From positions 1-64,000 of IMG/VR virus record IMGVR_UViG_3300032562_000003: a DNA stretch of 64,000 nt; one strand, 5' to 3'. Below the pieces are notes generated by a model. It had not been told where the DNA came from and did not search any database. It saw only the letters and a list, made by a program, of their open reading frames with translations. Position 1 is the first letter of the stretch. Every line of letters starts with the position of its first letter. The position numbers were made by a program, and so were the translations under genes. This document shows, one piece after another, positions 12,910 through 21,000 of this stretch. Origin of the DNA: a virus.

Positions 12910-13095
12910 AGTGCCTGAGAGTCTCTATTGTGGAGATTCTCTGATTAACTGATATTTCAGTTAATTGCCAAATGGCCCTACGTAAGGGGATGCAAAACCC
13001 GTATCCAAGATACGGTTATCCCATTTATGGAAGGCTGATGGAAGTGCTACTGTATATACCTAACAGACTATCGTTGGTGTGGTATATAGCGGCCC
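12910..13095 (+). ncRNA. Structured leader RNA upstream of the lysin gene
   Basis: No ORF. Consecutive perfect or near-perfect hairpins: GAGAGTCTC/GAGATTCTC (12917-12941), TTAACTGA-TATT-TCAGTTAA (12945-12964), CCCT/AGGG (12976-12988), CCGTATC-CAA-GATACGG (12999-13015) and a longer-range TATATACC/GGTATATA (13053-13088). The Shine-Dalgarno of the lysin gene (AAGGA) follows directly. It could be a riboswitch-like or timing leader, or an independent RNA. I recognise no class. Confidence 0.5.
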
Positions 13096-13110
13096 AATTA
13101 AGGAAATACT

Positions 13111-13695
13111 ATGTATACTTCTCAAACTACGGCTAGTAAAATGGCCAAACTATGTAAAGTTTTAGCTGTCGCACTTTGCATTTCTTTTTCTTGGCAGCAA
13201 CTACATGCGCAAGAAGCCGCAAATACTAATCCGGTTCCCGCTCTTAGTCCGGAACAATTACTAAAAGACGCATACGACAGTGCTAAATTCCTGTCAATCG
13301 TAGACACCGCAGAAAAAATTAACTATACTAATCGAGAACTGACGTGTCTAGCTAAGAATATTTACTATGAAGCAGGGCATGAGACTCAGGTAGGCAAACT
13401 AGCTGTGGCTCAAGTGACTATAAACCGTACTCAAAGTCCTAAATTCGCCAACTCCATTTGCGGAGTGGTACTAGCACCAAACCAATTCAATTGGGCTAGT
13501 AATAAAAAGACTAGGTTGTCATTGCCCAAAGGAGCTGCATGGGAAGACTGTTTGAAGGTCGCCCAACAGGCTCTTGATGGCAAGAGGGTTAAGGGCATAG
13601 AGCACGCCCTGTACTTTCATGCTAGTGTGGTTCATCCTCACTGGGCACGCTTAATACGCCTTGCTCAAATAGGTACTCAGATTTTCTACGGATAA
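13111..13695 (+). CDS. SleB/CwlJ-type cell-wall hydrolase (endolysin) with signal peptide
   Basis: 194 aa. N-terminal positively charged stretch and hydrophobic core (LCKVLAVALCISFSW), then LHAQEA, a plausible signal-peptidase site near residue 34. The hydrolase domain (about 75-194) has the Hydrolase_2 pattern AKNIYYEAGHE...AVAQVTINR, with the catalytic glutamate in YYEA, then SICGVV and NQFNW. It would cleave peptidoglycan in the periplasm at lysis. It sits behind a structured leader, suggesting controlled expression. Confidence 0.85.
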   Translation: MYTSQTTASKMAKLCKVLAVALCISFSWQQLHAQEAANTNPVPALSPEQLLKDAYDSAKFLSIVDTAEKINYTNRELTCLAKNIYYEAGHETQVGKLAVAQVTINRTQSPKFANSICGVVLAPNQFNWASNKKTRLSLPKGAAWEDCLKVAQQALDGKRVKGIEHALYFHASVVHPHWARLIRLAQIGTQIFYG

Positions 13696-13698
13696 TCA

Positions 13699-13727
13699 TT
13701 GACTTTCCCTCGTTTTGATCTTATATT
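13699..13727 (+). promoter_or_regulatory. sigma70 promoter with flanking inverted repeat
   Basis: TTGACT (13699-13704), 17 nt, TATATT (13722-13727). CCCTCGTT (13708-13715) and AACGAGGG (13741-13748) form a perfect 8-bp inverted repeat flanking the -10 and start site. Confidence 0.75.
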
Positions 13728-13754
13728 GACGTAAGATTGGAACGAGGGTTTTTT

Positions 13755-13958
13755 ATGGATGAACTGGTAGAATTTACCAAAGAATGCGGAGCCCTTGTTC
13801 GTTGGGAAGCTGGCGAACGGCCACAATTTAGCACTGGTGTGTGTGAATCACTCACTTGCGGTTATAGAAAGTTAGATGAATATGGATATTGGGAATATCC
13901 TCTATATCCTGCAGAAAAATATTTGGAGATGTTGCGTGATCAATCTAACCGTATTTAA
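13755..13958 (+). CDS. Small protein, unknown function
   Basis: 67 aa from ATG 13755; the GAGGG in the inverted repeat may serve as ribosome binding site. Two cysteines and many aromatics (GYWEYPLYPAEKY). It overlaps the next gene by 23 bp. Not recognised. Confidence 0.65.
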   Translation: MDELVEFTKECGALVRWEAGERPQFSTGVCESLTCGYRKLDEYGYWEYPLYPAEKYLEMLRDQSNRI

Positions 13959-14163
13959 GTGGCTGGGCACTGGATTTACTATTGCAGGAGCAATGGCTAC
14001 TGCATTTAAGTTGGATCCGCTCAATGTAGTGTTGCTGAATTTGGGTTCTGTGTTTTGGCTTGTCGCTGCACTGCGAATGAAGGAATCTTCACTGATTGCA
14101 GTGAACGGTGCCTTGCTCGGCATCTATGTCGTCGGTGCTGCCATTCGTCTCCACATGTTTTAA
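13936..14163 (+). CDS. Small inner-membrane protein, three predicted helices
   Basis: 75 aa from GTG 13936, with GGAG 7 nt upstream inside the preceding gene. Three hydrophobic stretches (WLGTGFTIAGAMATAF, VVLLNLGSVFWLVAAL, LIAVNGALLGIYVVGAAI) separated by short polar turns. No family recognised. A holin role beside the lysin at 13111 is possible but unsupported. Confidence 0.65.
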   Translation: MINLTVFKWLGTGFTIAGAMATAFKLDPLNVVLLNLGSVFWLVAALRMKESSLIAVNGALLGIYVVGAAIRLHMF

Positions 14164-14172
14164 GGTTTAGTT

Positions 14173-14406
14173 ATGCTACCTCCGATATCTGACGAACAAA
14201 TGATGTGGTATATTCTTAAGGGGTATACCATTCATGTGGACGTATTCGGAACTCGGGATTGGTTTTTAAACGGGCAACGTCACCGAGAAGATGGTCCTGC
14301 GATTGAATATGCGGATGGAAGTCGGGCTTGGTATCTAAACGACCAAAACATGACCGAAGAAGAACACCGAAAACTCACACAAAAGAAAATGGCTAATATC
14401 GGTTGA
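14173..14406 (+). CDS. MORN/YwqK-like repeat protein, shortest version
   Basis: 77 aa. Same start and same tail as the paralogs at 3599-3901 and 35731-36309 but only about 1.5 repeats. GGTTTAGTT is a poor ribosome binding site. The last codons and stop again merge into a TTGACT promoter, so gene end and promoter were duplicated as one unit. Confidence 0.8.
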   Translation: MLPPISDEQMMWYILKGYTIHVDVFGTRDWFLNGQRHREDGPAIEYADGSRAWYLNDQNMTEEEHRKLTQKKMANIG

Positions 14407-14431
14407 CTTCGGGTATGTGTTTTGTTACTAT
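14403..14431 (+). promoter_or_regulatory. sigma70 promoter overlapping the repeat-gene stop
   Basis: TTGACT (14403-14408), 17 nt, TACTAT (14426-14431). Confidence 0.8.
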
Positions 14432-14468
14432 GAATCATAGAGATTGACTCAACAAACGGAGACGTGAA

Positions 14469-14882
14469 ATGGCTTATATGTCGCAAGATCGCAAGCAACA
14501 GATCGCCCCTAAGGTGAAGGAACTTCTTAAGAAGTACAATCTTACGGGTTCTCTTTCGGTCGATAATCACTCTACGTTGGTGCTGACTATCAAGTCTGGT
14601 AAGATTGACTTTGTTGCGAACCAAAATCGCGTTTGCAGCCAGGAGCTGATGCTTATGAAAGTGGCACGTGGATTCACTCCCACTAAGTCAGCTTACGTTA
14701 ACCCGTATCACTATCAAGAGCATTTTGACGGCGAAGCCCTCGCTTTTCTGTCAGAAGTTATTCCGGCACTGAATGAAGGTAACTGGAATAAGTCGGACGT
14801 CCAATCGGACTACTTCAATGTGGGGTGGCACGCGGATGTAAATATCGGACGGTGGAACAAGCCGTACGAAGTAACTGCGTAA
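14469..14882 (+). CDS. LPD29-domain protein
   Basis: 137 aa. The whole length matches the pattern of the large polyvalent protein-associated domain 29: IAPKVKELLKKYNLTGSLSVDNHSTLVLTIKSGKIDF, then a variable middle and a C-terminal DYFNVGWHADVNIGRWNKPY. In other phages and plasmids it occurs alone or fused in polyvalent proteins thought to be delivered to the host or to counter defence; its activity is not established. ACGGAGACGTGAA is a good ribosome binding site. Own early promoter. Confidence 0.75.
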   Translation: MAYMSQDRKQQIAPKVKELLKKYNLTGSLSVDNHSTLVLTIKSGKIDFVANQNRVCSQELMLMKVARGFTPTKSAYVNPYHYQEHFDGEALAFLSEVIPALNEGNWNKSDVQSDYFNVGWHADVNIGRWNKPYEVTA

Positions 14883-14916
14883 AAACTTAACCCCAACACA
14901 AACAAGGAAAACTGAA

Positions 14917-15066
14917 ATGCATACCTATTGGATTCTGGTTCGTAACGATGCCGGCACTAACATTCGTGTCGAGATTCAAGCTAATAACAACTACGAAGCT
15001 ATTCAGCTTGCTAAGGCTCTTTACGGTCCTAAGCTTTACTCTGAGAGCGCGAACTTCATTCGCTAA
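14917..15066 (+). CDS. Small protein, unknown function (49 aa)
   Basis: ATG 14917 after AAGGAAAACTGAA; TAA at 15064-15066. The sequence (MHTYWILVRNDAGTN...YEAIQLAKALYG) predicts a beta-beta-alpha fold with a balanced composition typical of real phage small proteins. Cotranscribed with the LPD29 gene. Confidence 0.7.
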   Translation: MHTYWILVRNDAGTNIRVEIQANNNYEAIQLAKALYGPKLYSESANFIR

Positions 15067-15074
15067 TGCGTTTT

Positions 15075-15117
15075 GGGTATGAGAGTCATTGACTTTCATA
15101 CCCTTCCGTATTATATA
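15075..15117 (+). promoter_or_regulatory. Hairpin overlapping a sigma70 promoter
   Basis: GGGTATGA (15075-15082) and TCATACCC (15096-15103) form a perfect 8-bp hairpin, possibly ending the upstream transcript. Inside it begins TTGACT (15089-15094), 17 nt, TATATA (15112-15117), the promoter of the next operon. Confidence 0.7.
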
Positions 15118-15162
15118 TAATAATGTGTAATTTTGCACAGGTTCAACTTTTAAAGGTATTAC

Positions 15163-15528
15163 ATGACTACTCAACTATTTAAGGTTGTTGGTATTACGGC
15201 CCATAACGGCAACGCTAAGGTTCGCTTCACTGACGATATGGTTCGCCGTGTAAAGCAATTTGCTAAGGGCGGCGCCCAACGAACCGACTTTATTGAACTG
15301 CCGAACGAAATGAATAAGATCGATGCGCTCAAGCACATGCTTACCCATCCTTCTTATCAATCTGCGGAAGATCAAGCCACTATCAGTGACACTCTCGCTG
15401 ATAAGGAAAAGGAATCTCGTAAGGGCGAGGTCAAGGTTAAGGCTAAGCCTTCGCTAGACGCCATCAAGAATCGTCCTAAGATCGACACTACGGTTGATGA
15501 CATTCTCAATGCTGTAGGTTCCGAGTAA
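15163..15528 (+). CDS. Hypothetical protein
   Basis: 121 aa, basic and Lys/Asp-rich. N-terminal beta-strands (FKVVGITAHNGNAKVRF) then a helical region and a disordered charged linker (EKESRKGEVKVKAKP). AAAGGTATTAC precedes the start. It overlaps the next gene by one base (TAATG). Not recognised. Confidence 0.75.
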   Translation: MTTQLFKVVGITAHNGNAKVRFTDDMVRRVKQFAKGGAQRTDFIELPNEMNKIDALKHMLTHPSYQSAEDQATISDTLADKEKESRKGEVKVKAKPSLDAIKNRPKIDTTVDDILNAVGSE

Positions 15529-15731
15529 TGGCTAAGGTGTTAAAGATCGCTGACAAACTGACTAAGGTCAGTGAAAGTGTTACTGTTCACTTCTACGACA
15601 ATGCTTATATGGTCGAAGTTTCAGGCCACAATAAGAATGATGATTGGGCCAATCTTAAATTGGTCTGTCATGATCTAGATGAAGTTGCTACACTTCTGAA
15701 GGAAGCTGATTCTCTTCCTAAGGATTCCTAA
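15528..15731 (+). CDS. Small hypothetical protein
   Basis: 67 aa, alpha/beta (VTVHFYDNAYMVEVSGHN...DLDEVATLLKEAD). Coupled by TAATG to the gene before. A strong terminator follows 3 nt after the stop. Confidence 0.75.
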   Translation: MAKVLKIADKLTKVSESVTVHFYDNAYMVEVSGHNKNDDWANLKLVCHDLDEVATLLKEADSLPKDS

Positions 15732-15734
15732 TAT

Positions 15735-15762
15735 AAAGAAGCCCCGTAAGGGGCTTCTTTTA
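15735..15762. terminator. Bidirectional Rho-independent terminator
   Basis: AAGAAGCCCC-GTAA-GGGGCTTCTT, a 10-bp stem with a T run on one side and an A run on the other. It separates the plus-strand early genes from the convergent minus-strand fibre operon. Confidence 0.92.
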
Positions 15763-16593
15763 TGGATTGTTGACGGATTTTATGATCCAAAAGTCACTGC
15801 TCATGTTGGTATTTTGAATGACCGCATATGGCATATAAAAATACCCATGATCACCCCAATTGGATCCCCAACTGTTTTTCGCAATAAATTGTTGGGTACT
15901 ATTATTATATCCTACAAGAAGAACCGCATGTCCACCTAAAAGTTGCTCAGTGCGAACGTTAGGATACGGCATTATTCCGGTTCGTGCTACCGTGGTACTT
16001 TCAAAGCTACTGTATACATCAAACCCGACCGTAACAGGATACCCGTTAGACAATGCATTGATACACGCACTAAAATCTAACGCTCTCTCGTATAATGTTA
16101 CTTTGCGTCTCAATCCATCAGATACCGCAGCAGGAGAAGGTGCCTGCTTAAATCTAGTAATATTATAAGGCCAGAGACTTTCTAGAGAAGCACCGTATGT
16201 ATATGTGGCTCTAATACCGTCGCGTATGTATGCACCACTGTCGTAGCTAACTGTGCCTTCGATAAGACGTTCGTAATAGTAGATAAACAATCTACTTACT
16301 TCGGTGCTCTTATTGTTTTTTCTGTTTAGATACTCTATTGCCTCTGCGATGGCGTTTCCGGTACAACTTCCCAATGGACCCTGATTCTCTATTGGTGTCG
16401 AGTATGATCTAAGATCAACGGTCGACGGAGTTACGGATGCTATGGGTTTGTAAATATAATCACGAGAATCAGGTAAATCCCGTACCCAATGATATTTGGG
16501 AATGGCCATCGGAAGGTTAGCTGGCTTGAACTTTACGGGTGTGCGATTAATTCCCGGATCTTGTGATTGATCAATTACGGGCTGCTTTGTCAT
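15760..16593 (-). CDS. Papain-like (C1 family) cysteine protease
   Basis: 277 aa from ATG 16593 (AAGGATAACACA upstream). Catalytic residues all visible: oxyanion Gln71 and Cys77 in ENQGPLGSCTGNA, His222 in GGHAVLLVGY and Asn240 in KNSWGSNWGDHGYF. No signal peptide; the N-terminal 50 residues may be a pro-region. It is the last gene of the fibre operon, 10 nt after a LamG-like adhesin, so it is probably a virion-associated or fibre-processing protease, or a host-surface degrading enzyme (inference). Confidence 0.85.
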   Translation of the reverse strand: MTKQPVIDQSQDPGINRTPVKFKPANLPMAIPKYHWVRDLPDSRDYIYKPIASVTPSTVDLRSYSTPIENQGPLGSCTGNAIAEAIEYLNRKNNKSTEVSRLFIYYYERLIEGTVSYDSGAYIRDGIRATYTYGASLESLWPYNITRFKQAPSPAAVSDGLRRKVTLYERALDFSACINALSNGYPVTVGFDVYSSFESTTVARTGIMPYPNVRTEQLLGGHAVLLVGYNNSTQQFIAKNSWGSNWGDHGYFYMPYAVIQNTNMSSDFWIIKSVNNP

Positions 16594-16603
16594 TGTGTTA
16601 TCC

Positions 16604-17332
16604 TTATAGACCAAATCGTGAGCGATAATAATTAAAGTTTTGGGAGACTTCTGCATCGGTTAAGGCACGGTCGTAGATGTTGACCACAGCTATTTTGGCA
16701 TTTACTGTTTCATCCAAGTCCCAACGATGTCCAATAAAAAATCTCTGTGTAGGACTACTACCGTTAGGAGCTGCTCCGCCGCCAAAGTTGCCTGGCGCAT
16801 AACTTACAGCACCGTTGATGTAATCTTTATATTCTGCGGCACCTACTGCCATAGTAATATTGTACCAAGTTGATCCATCGTGTGTAAATGCTGTTGCGAC
16901 ATTGTTGGTAGCAAACTGTCCCTGCCAGTTAGTATCGTACCAGCCTGTTTGTAGATAATCAGCAGAGGCGTTTATTGTAAAGTTAAATTGCGCACCAGTA
17001 AATTCATCAGATATTAAACAAGGGGCACCGCCAACTTGACTGGCTGTAAAGTTAAACCATATGTCTATGGTGTAGGTAGGCTGAAATGTGGGCCAAGGCA
17101 CAGTAAAGTATTGAACCGACGGAGCATCCAATACAAAAGTTCCGCCATTAGTTGAACTCCAGGCTGGCGCATTTGTAGGAACCGCTTGAACGCCATTATA
17201 ACTATCAACCCAGTTGCCTGACCCTGAATATGTAGCGGCATCAAAATTTAACAGTAACCCATCAGTTACCAATGGAGGTGCTGTGTATATTCCTGCTCCG
17301 AGGGTTATTCCAGGTCCAAATGTTATTGCCAT
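16604..17332 (-). CDS. LamG/concanavalin A-like fibre-tip protein
   Basis: 242 aa. Residues about 20-230 match the LamG-like jelly-roll pattern: LLLNFDAATYSGSGNWVDS...TYTIDIWFNF...DGSTWYNITMAVG...RFFIGHRWD...AVVNIYDRALTDAEVSQNF. The final YDRALTDAEVxxN is the hallmark ending of phage LamG domains. Likely a carbohydrate-binding tip or tail adhesin. Third in the fibre gene order, with an 8-nt gap to its upstream neighbour. Confidence 0.8.
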   Translation of the reverse strand: MAITFGPGITLGAGIYTAPPLVTDGLLLNFDAATYSGSGNWVDSYNGVQAVPTNAPAWSSTNGGTFVLDAPSVQYFTVPWPTFQPTYTIDIWFNFTASQVGGAPCLISDEFTGAQFNFTINASADYLQTGWYDTNWQGQFATNNVATAFTHDGSTWYNITMAVGAAEYKDYINGAVSYAPGNFGGGAAPNGSSPTQRFFIGHRWDLDETVNAKIAVVNIYDRALTDAEVSQNFNYYRSRFGL

Positions 17333-17340
17333 TGATTGTC

Positions 17341-18081
17341 CTAATCGGTACTGTAACAGAACTCACCAGTGGTGGAATTGTAATACACTGCTTTGAATCC
17401 TCCGCTGACTAAATTGGCTGTGCTATCACCACGCACAGGTTTCACTGTGAATGTGTTGGCTGTGGGTTGATCTAAGCTACTACCAGTGGCATTCAATATG
17501 ATTGAATTGTTGCCTTGATTGGTTGCACCAGCACTGGCACCAATGGCCACTGCAAAATTACCTTGATTACTAAAACCAGAACTTACACCAATGGCCACTG
17601 CTGAATTGCCCGCGGCACCGGCAGCCGCGCCAATTGCCACCGCGTAGACACCTTGATTGGTTGCACCAGCACCACCACCGATAGCCACTGCTTGTAACCC
17701 TTGATTAGTTTGACCAGCAAATGAACCAACCGCCACTGCGTTATTGCCTTGAGTGTCATATCCAGCCAGCGAACCAACAGCCACTGATTCAATGCCTTGG
17801 GTGTTCCCACCAGCCGAAGGACCAATAGCCACTGCTGAGTCGCCTTGCGATGTTTGGCCGGCACCTGGACCAAATGATACTGCGTTGCCCGCATTATCTT
17901 TTAATACAGCACCGTTTACAAGTGTGACAGTTCCAGTGCTGACATTATTAGCACCAGCGATGTTACCACCAGTTAAAGTGATATCTCCACCTGTGCCTGA
18001 GGTAGCAATGTTGCCACCAGTAATATTGCCTGTTGTGCTAAACCCGCCGTCCGAGTTAAATGGTGTTATGTTTGCTGACAT
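17341..18081 (-). CDS. YadA-head-like repeat fibre protein
   Basis: 246 aa. The centre (about 75-195) consists of roughly nine 14-residue repeats of the type AVAIGxxAGxTNQG, the left-handed beta-roll repeat of trimeric YadA/Hia adhesin heads. The N-terminus is Gly/Thr/Asn-rich, and it ends with a small domain (FKAVYYNSTTGEFCYSTD). It is probably a trimeric tail fibre or whisker. GC content is higher than in the surrounding genes, which fits exchange of adhesin modules. Confidence 0.8.
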   Translation of the reverse strand: MSANITPFNSDGGFSTTGNITGGNIATSGTGGDITLTGGNIAGANNVSTGTVTLVNGAVLKDNAGNAVSFGPGAGQTSQGDSAVAIGPSAGGNTQGIESVAVGSLAGYDTQGNNAVAVGSFAGQTNQGLQAVAIGGGAGATNQGVYAVAIGAAAGAAGNSAVAIGVSSGFSNQGNFAVAIGASAGATNQGNNSIILNATGSSLDQPTANTFTVKPVRGDSTANLVSGGFKAVYYNSTTGEFCYSTD

Positions 18082-18090
18082 TTATGATTC

Positions 18091-21000
18091 CTAATCAAAA
18101 GTTTGGTTGAATTCTACAACATCGAATGTAAAGTAGTATGATCCATTGGCAGCTGTTCCGTTGCCAGTAGCAGTGGCATTGATGAACATGGTGCCGTAGA
18201 TTGGATCATAGGCAGGAACAATCACCACATCATCTTCGGTTGGATCTGTTTTGAGTCGATTGGTTATGCTGTAAGTTATGTCGCCCGAATCATTTCTGGC
18301 GGCAAAAATATCGGCCATCTGCATGTTTTGCGGTGTGCCGGCTCCGTGTTGGATACGCATGGTCATCCGAAATGCCCAGACCTTTGCGTTGTATGCGGTG
18401 TAGACCACCTGTGGAGAGCCAAACTGTGGACTCTGTATGATGGTAGAAATTGTAACTTGATTGGTGTTGCCCGAGTTAGGTGATATGATTCTGCGTGTGC
18501 CGTATAGGCCCAGCTGCTCACCTTCGTAAGGATTGCCTGGATCATACGTGATTTCTGTACCGATCTTGACTGCGGGCAATATTACCTGACCGGATTCGTT
18601 GAACAGCGTGGCTTTTGAGTTGACAGTTAGAGTTATATTTCCCCAGTCACCGTCGCCTTGCCCGGCATTGATTAACACACTGCCGCCCACGGTCGCACAG
18701 CCAGTTGCGGTGCCACCATTTAATACCAAGGCTCCACCAGCCGACGGAAGTCCACCTATGCCGTTGGTTGTGCTGCCGCCACTCAAGACCAATGTGCCAG
18801 CTATACGGTCAGTATTGGCAGTTGCCCCGGTGATATACATTGGATTGCCAAGATTGTTGCCGATTATGTTGCCCGGCACAGTCAAGTTACCATCGTTGTC
18901 AAAGTTCCAAGATTGGGTATTGCCGGTGTTGCCAGAATTGCTTGTGATTACTGTACCAAAAGCATCTATGTTTAGTTGACCCATGTCCTCACGGATGTAA
19001 ACACTTTGTTCTGCGCTGAACACAATGCCAGCACCTTGGGATACATTACCGGGGCCAATCAAGTTGCCCGTGCCTGTTTCAAAGATCCAAGTTCCGTAGC
19101 CATCCGTGCCCACATTGACTACCAAATTACCGTCTGCTGTGGCTATATTGGCATAGCTGTTACCGTTGGCAATGAGATTAGTTGCACCACCACCGCCACC
19201 AATGTTGACCTGTGTGCCGTTGGCATAGTTAACAGCGAATGTATTACCAGGTAGTGTTAGATTACCATCATATCCTAAAGTATATGTGTTAGTTCCACCT
19301 ACTTTAAATGATAGATTAGCATTAAATGGTGTGCTTATAGATGCAGTGTTTCCTAATTCATTAGATGGTAAATATATATTACCGTCTATTCCAAATACAG
19401 TTTGATATCCACCTGCATCTATGGTAATGGGTACAATAGGGGAATAACCTGTAATAGTAGCAGTGCCATCTGTAGGTCCTACAAACGTTGTCCAAGTAGA
19501 TGAATCTACGGGTGTGCTATATGTATTATCCGTAAAGATATTAAATGCGTTAAACCAAGACGCCTCATAATACCAAGTACCTATCGCTTGAGTAGTTGAA
19601 TTAACATTGCCAATTACAACAGTACCTCTTTCTGCATAATTAAAAGTATTACCGCTGAGTGTTACATTACAGTTTGGTCCTATACTAATACCGGTTATGG
19701 AATCATTTATGTCTATCTGCGTAGGTATACCACCAGTAATAACTCCACCGCTCACTGCTAGATTGCCAGGAAGATTGAGATTTCCTGAACTAGTCAATAT
19801 TGCGCTATACGCACCGTTGCTTAAACGATCAACTGATAGTCCGGTACCTCCTAGCAAAGCGTCAAAAATAATAGTTAATCCAGTAGCATTTCCGTCGGCG
19901 TCATTCGGTAATACAGCATTAGTACTGTTTACTACTAGATCGGATTGCGGGTTTAAGAATGGTAAACAACTGAAATAGCTGTATTCCCATAGATCAGCTC
20001 CGCTGTTAAGAACCTGATTGACCGTGTTCCATCCGTCCGCATATCCTGCACCATTCTCACTGTTACCAAAATTCGGAGTAGACATGAATACAACACCTGT
20101 TGTGTTGTGTTCTGCTATATTTGCTGTTATAGTAGCAACGTTGCTGGTTGGGTTTACTTGATTGCTGTATTGTGGACCAGAACTAGTCCATGGATTGTTA
20201 AGATTTACATTTTGATAACTAGAAACTATAGTACTTTGATCATCTACATTTATGTCAAAGCTAATAGTAATGACTCCCGAAACAGGAGTAGCGCTGTTGT
20301 TAATAGCGTACCATATTTCACTCTTTTGCCCACATAATGTAGTTGGGTCAACGTAAGAACTTCTTTGAATCCAGGTTAACCCTAATCCAGTAATACCAGT
20401 AATACTTGCAACTGCATTTCCCCCGGAATTTCCGGTTTCACATGCACTGGCAACAACAATCACTGATTGGGCGCCTGCGGTATATGATACCGTAGTTAAG
20501 TTGCCACTTGACATCTGTCCAGTAGCTGACCCTTCAAGGCTAGGATTAGAAGTACCAAATATATGCCCAGAAAGATTAATGTTGTTTACAGTTAGATTGC
20601 CTGCCTGAATATTGTTGGCGCCGATAATATTTCCGCCGCCCACAAAATTAAGACTGCTTCCGGTACGGGATAACTCAAGTTCGTTGTTTGAATCGCTTAT
20701 TCTACCAAAGATATTTTCTGTCAAGAATCCGCCGGTACCGAATATGATGTCCTTAGTTGTACCCTGAGAACCTGTTGCCAACACTAAATTGCCGCCACCT
20801 ATAGCTGGGGCCTGATCCGGAAGATAGGCCTCAGCAAACAGATAACCATCACCTGAACCAGTTATAGTATAATTGGCGTCACTGAAGAATGAGCTAGTAA
20901 AGCCCACATCGACCCAACCCCCAGCGTCGTTGCCGTGATGCCCGTAAGCGACCCAGTCAGCAGAACCGATATCTGCTACGTTGGTGATAGCTGCCTGTAC

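Noticed and set aside
17753-18094. Long frames antisense to the fibre genes (also near 22577-23161)
   Set aside because: They mirror repetitive Gly/Asn/Thr-coding DNA on the true strand and have no ribosome sites.
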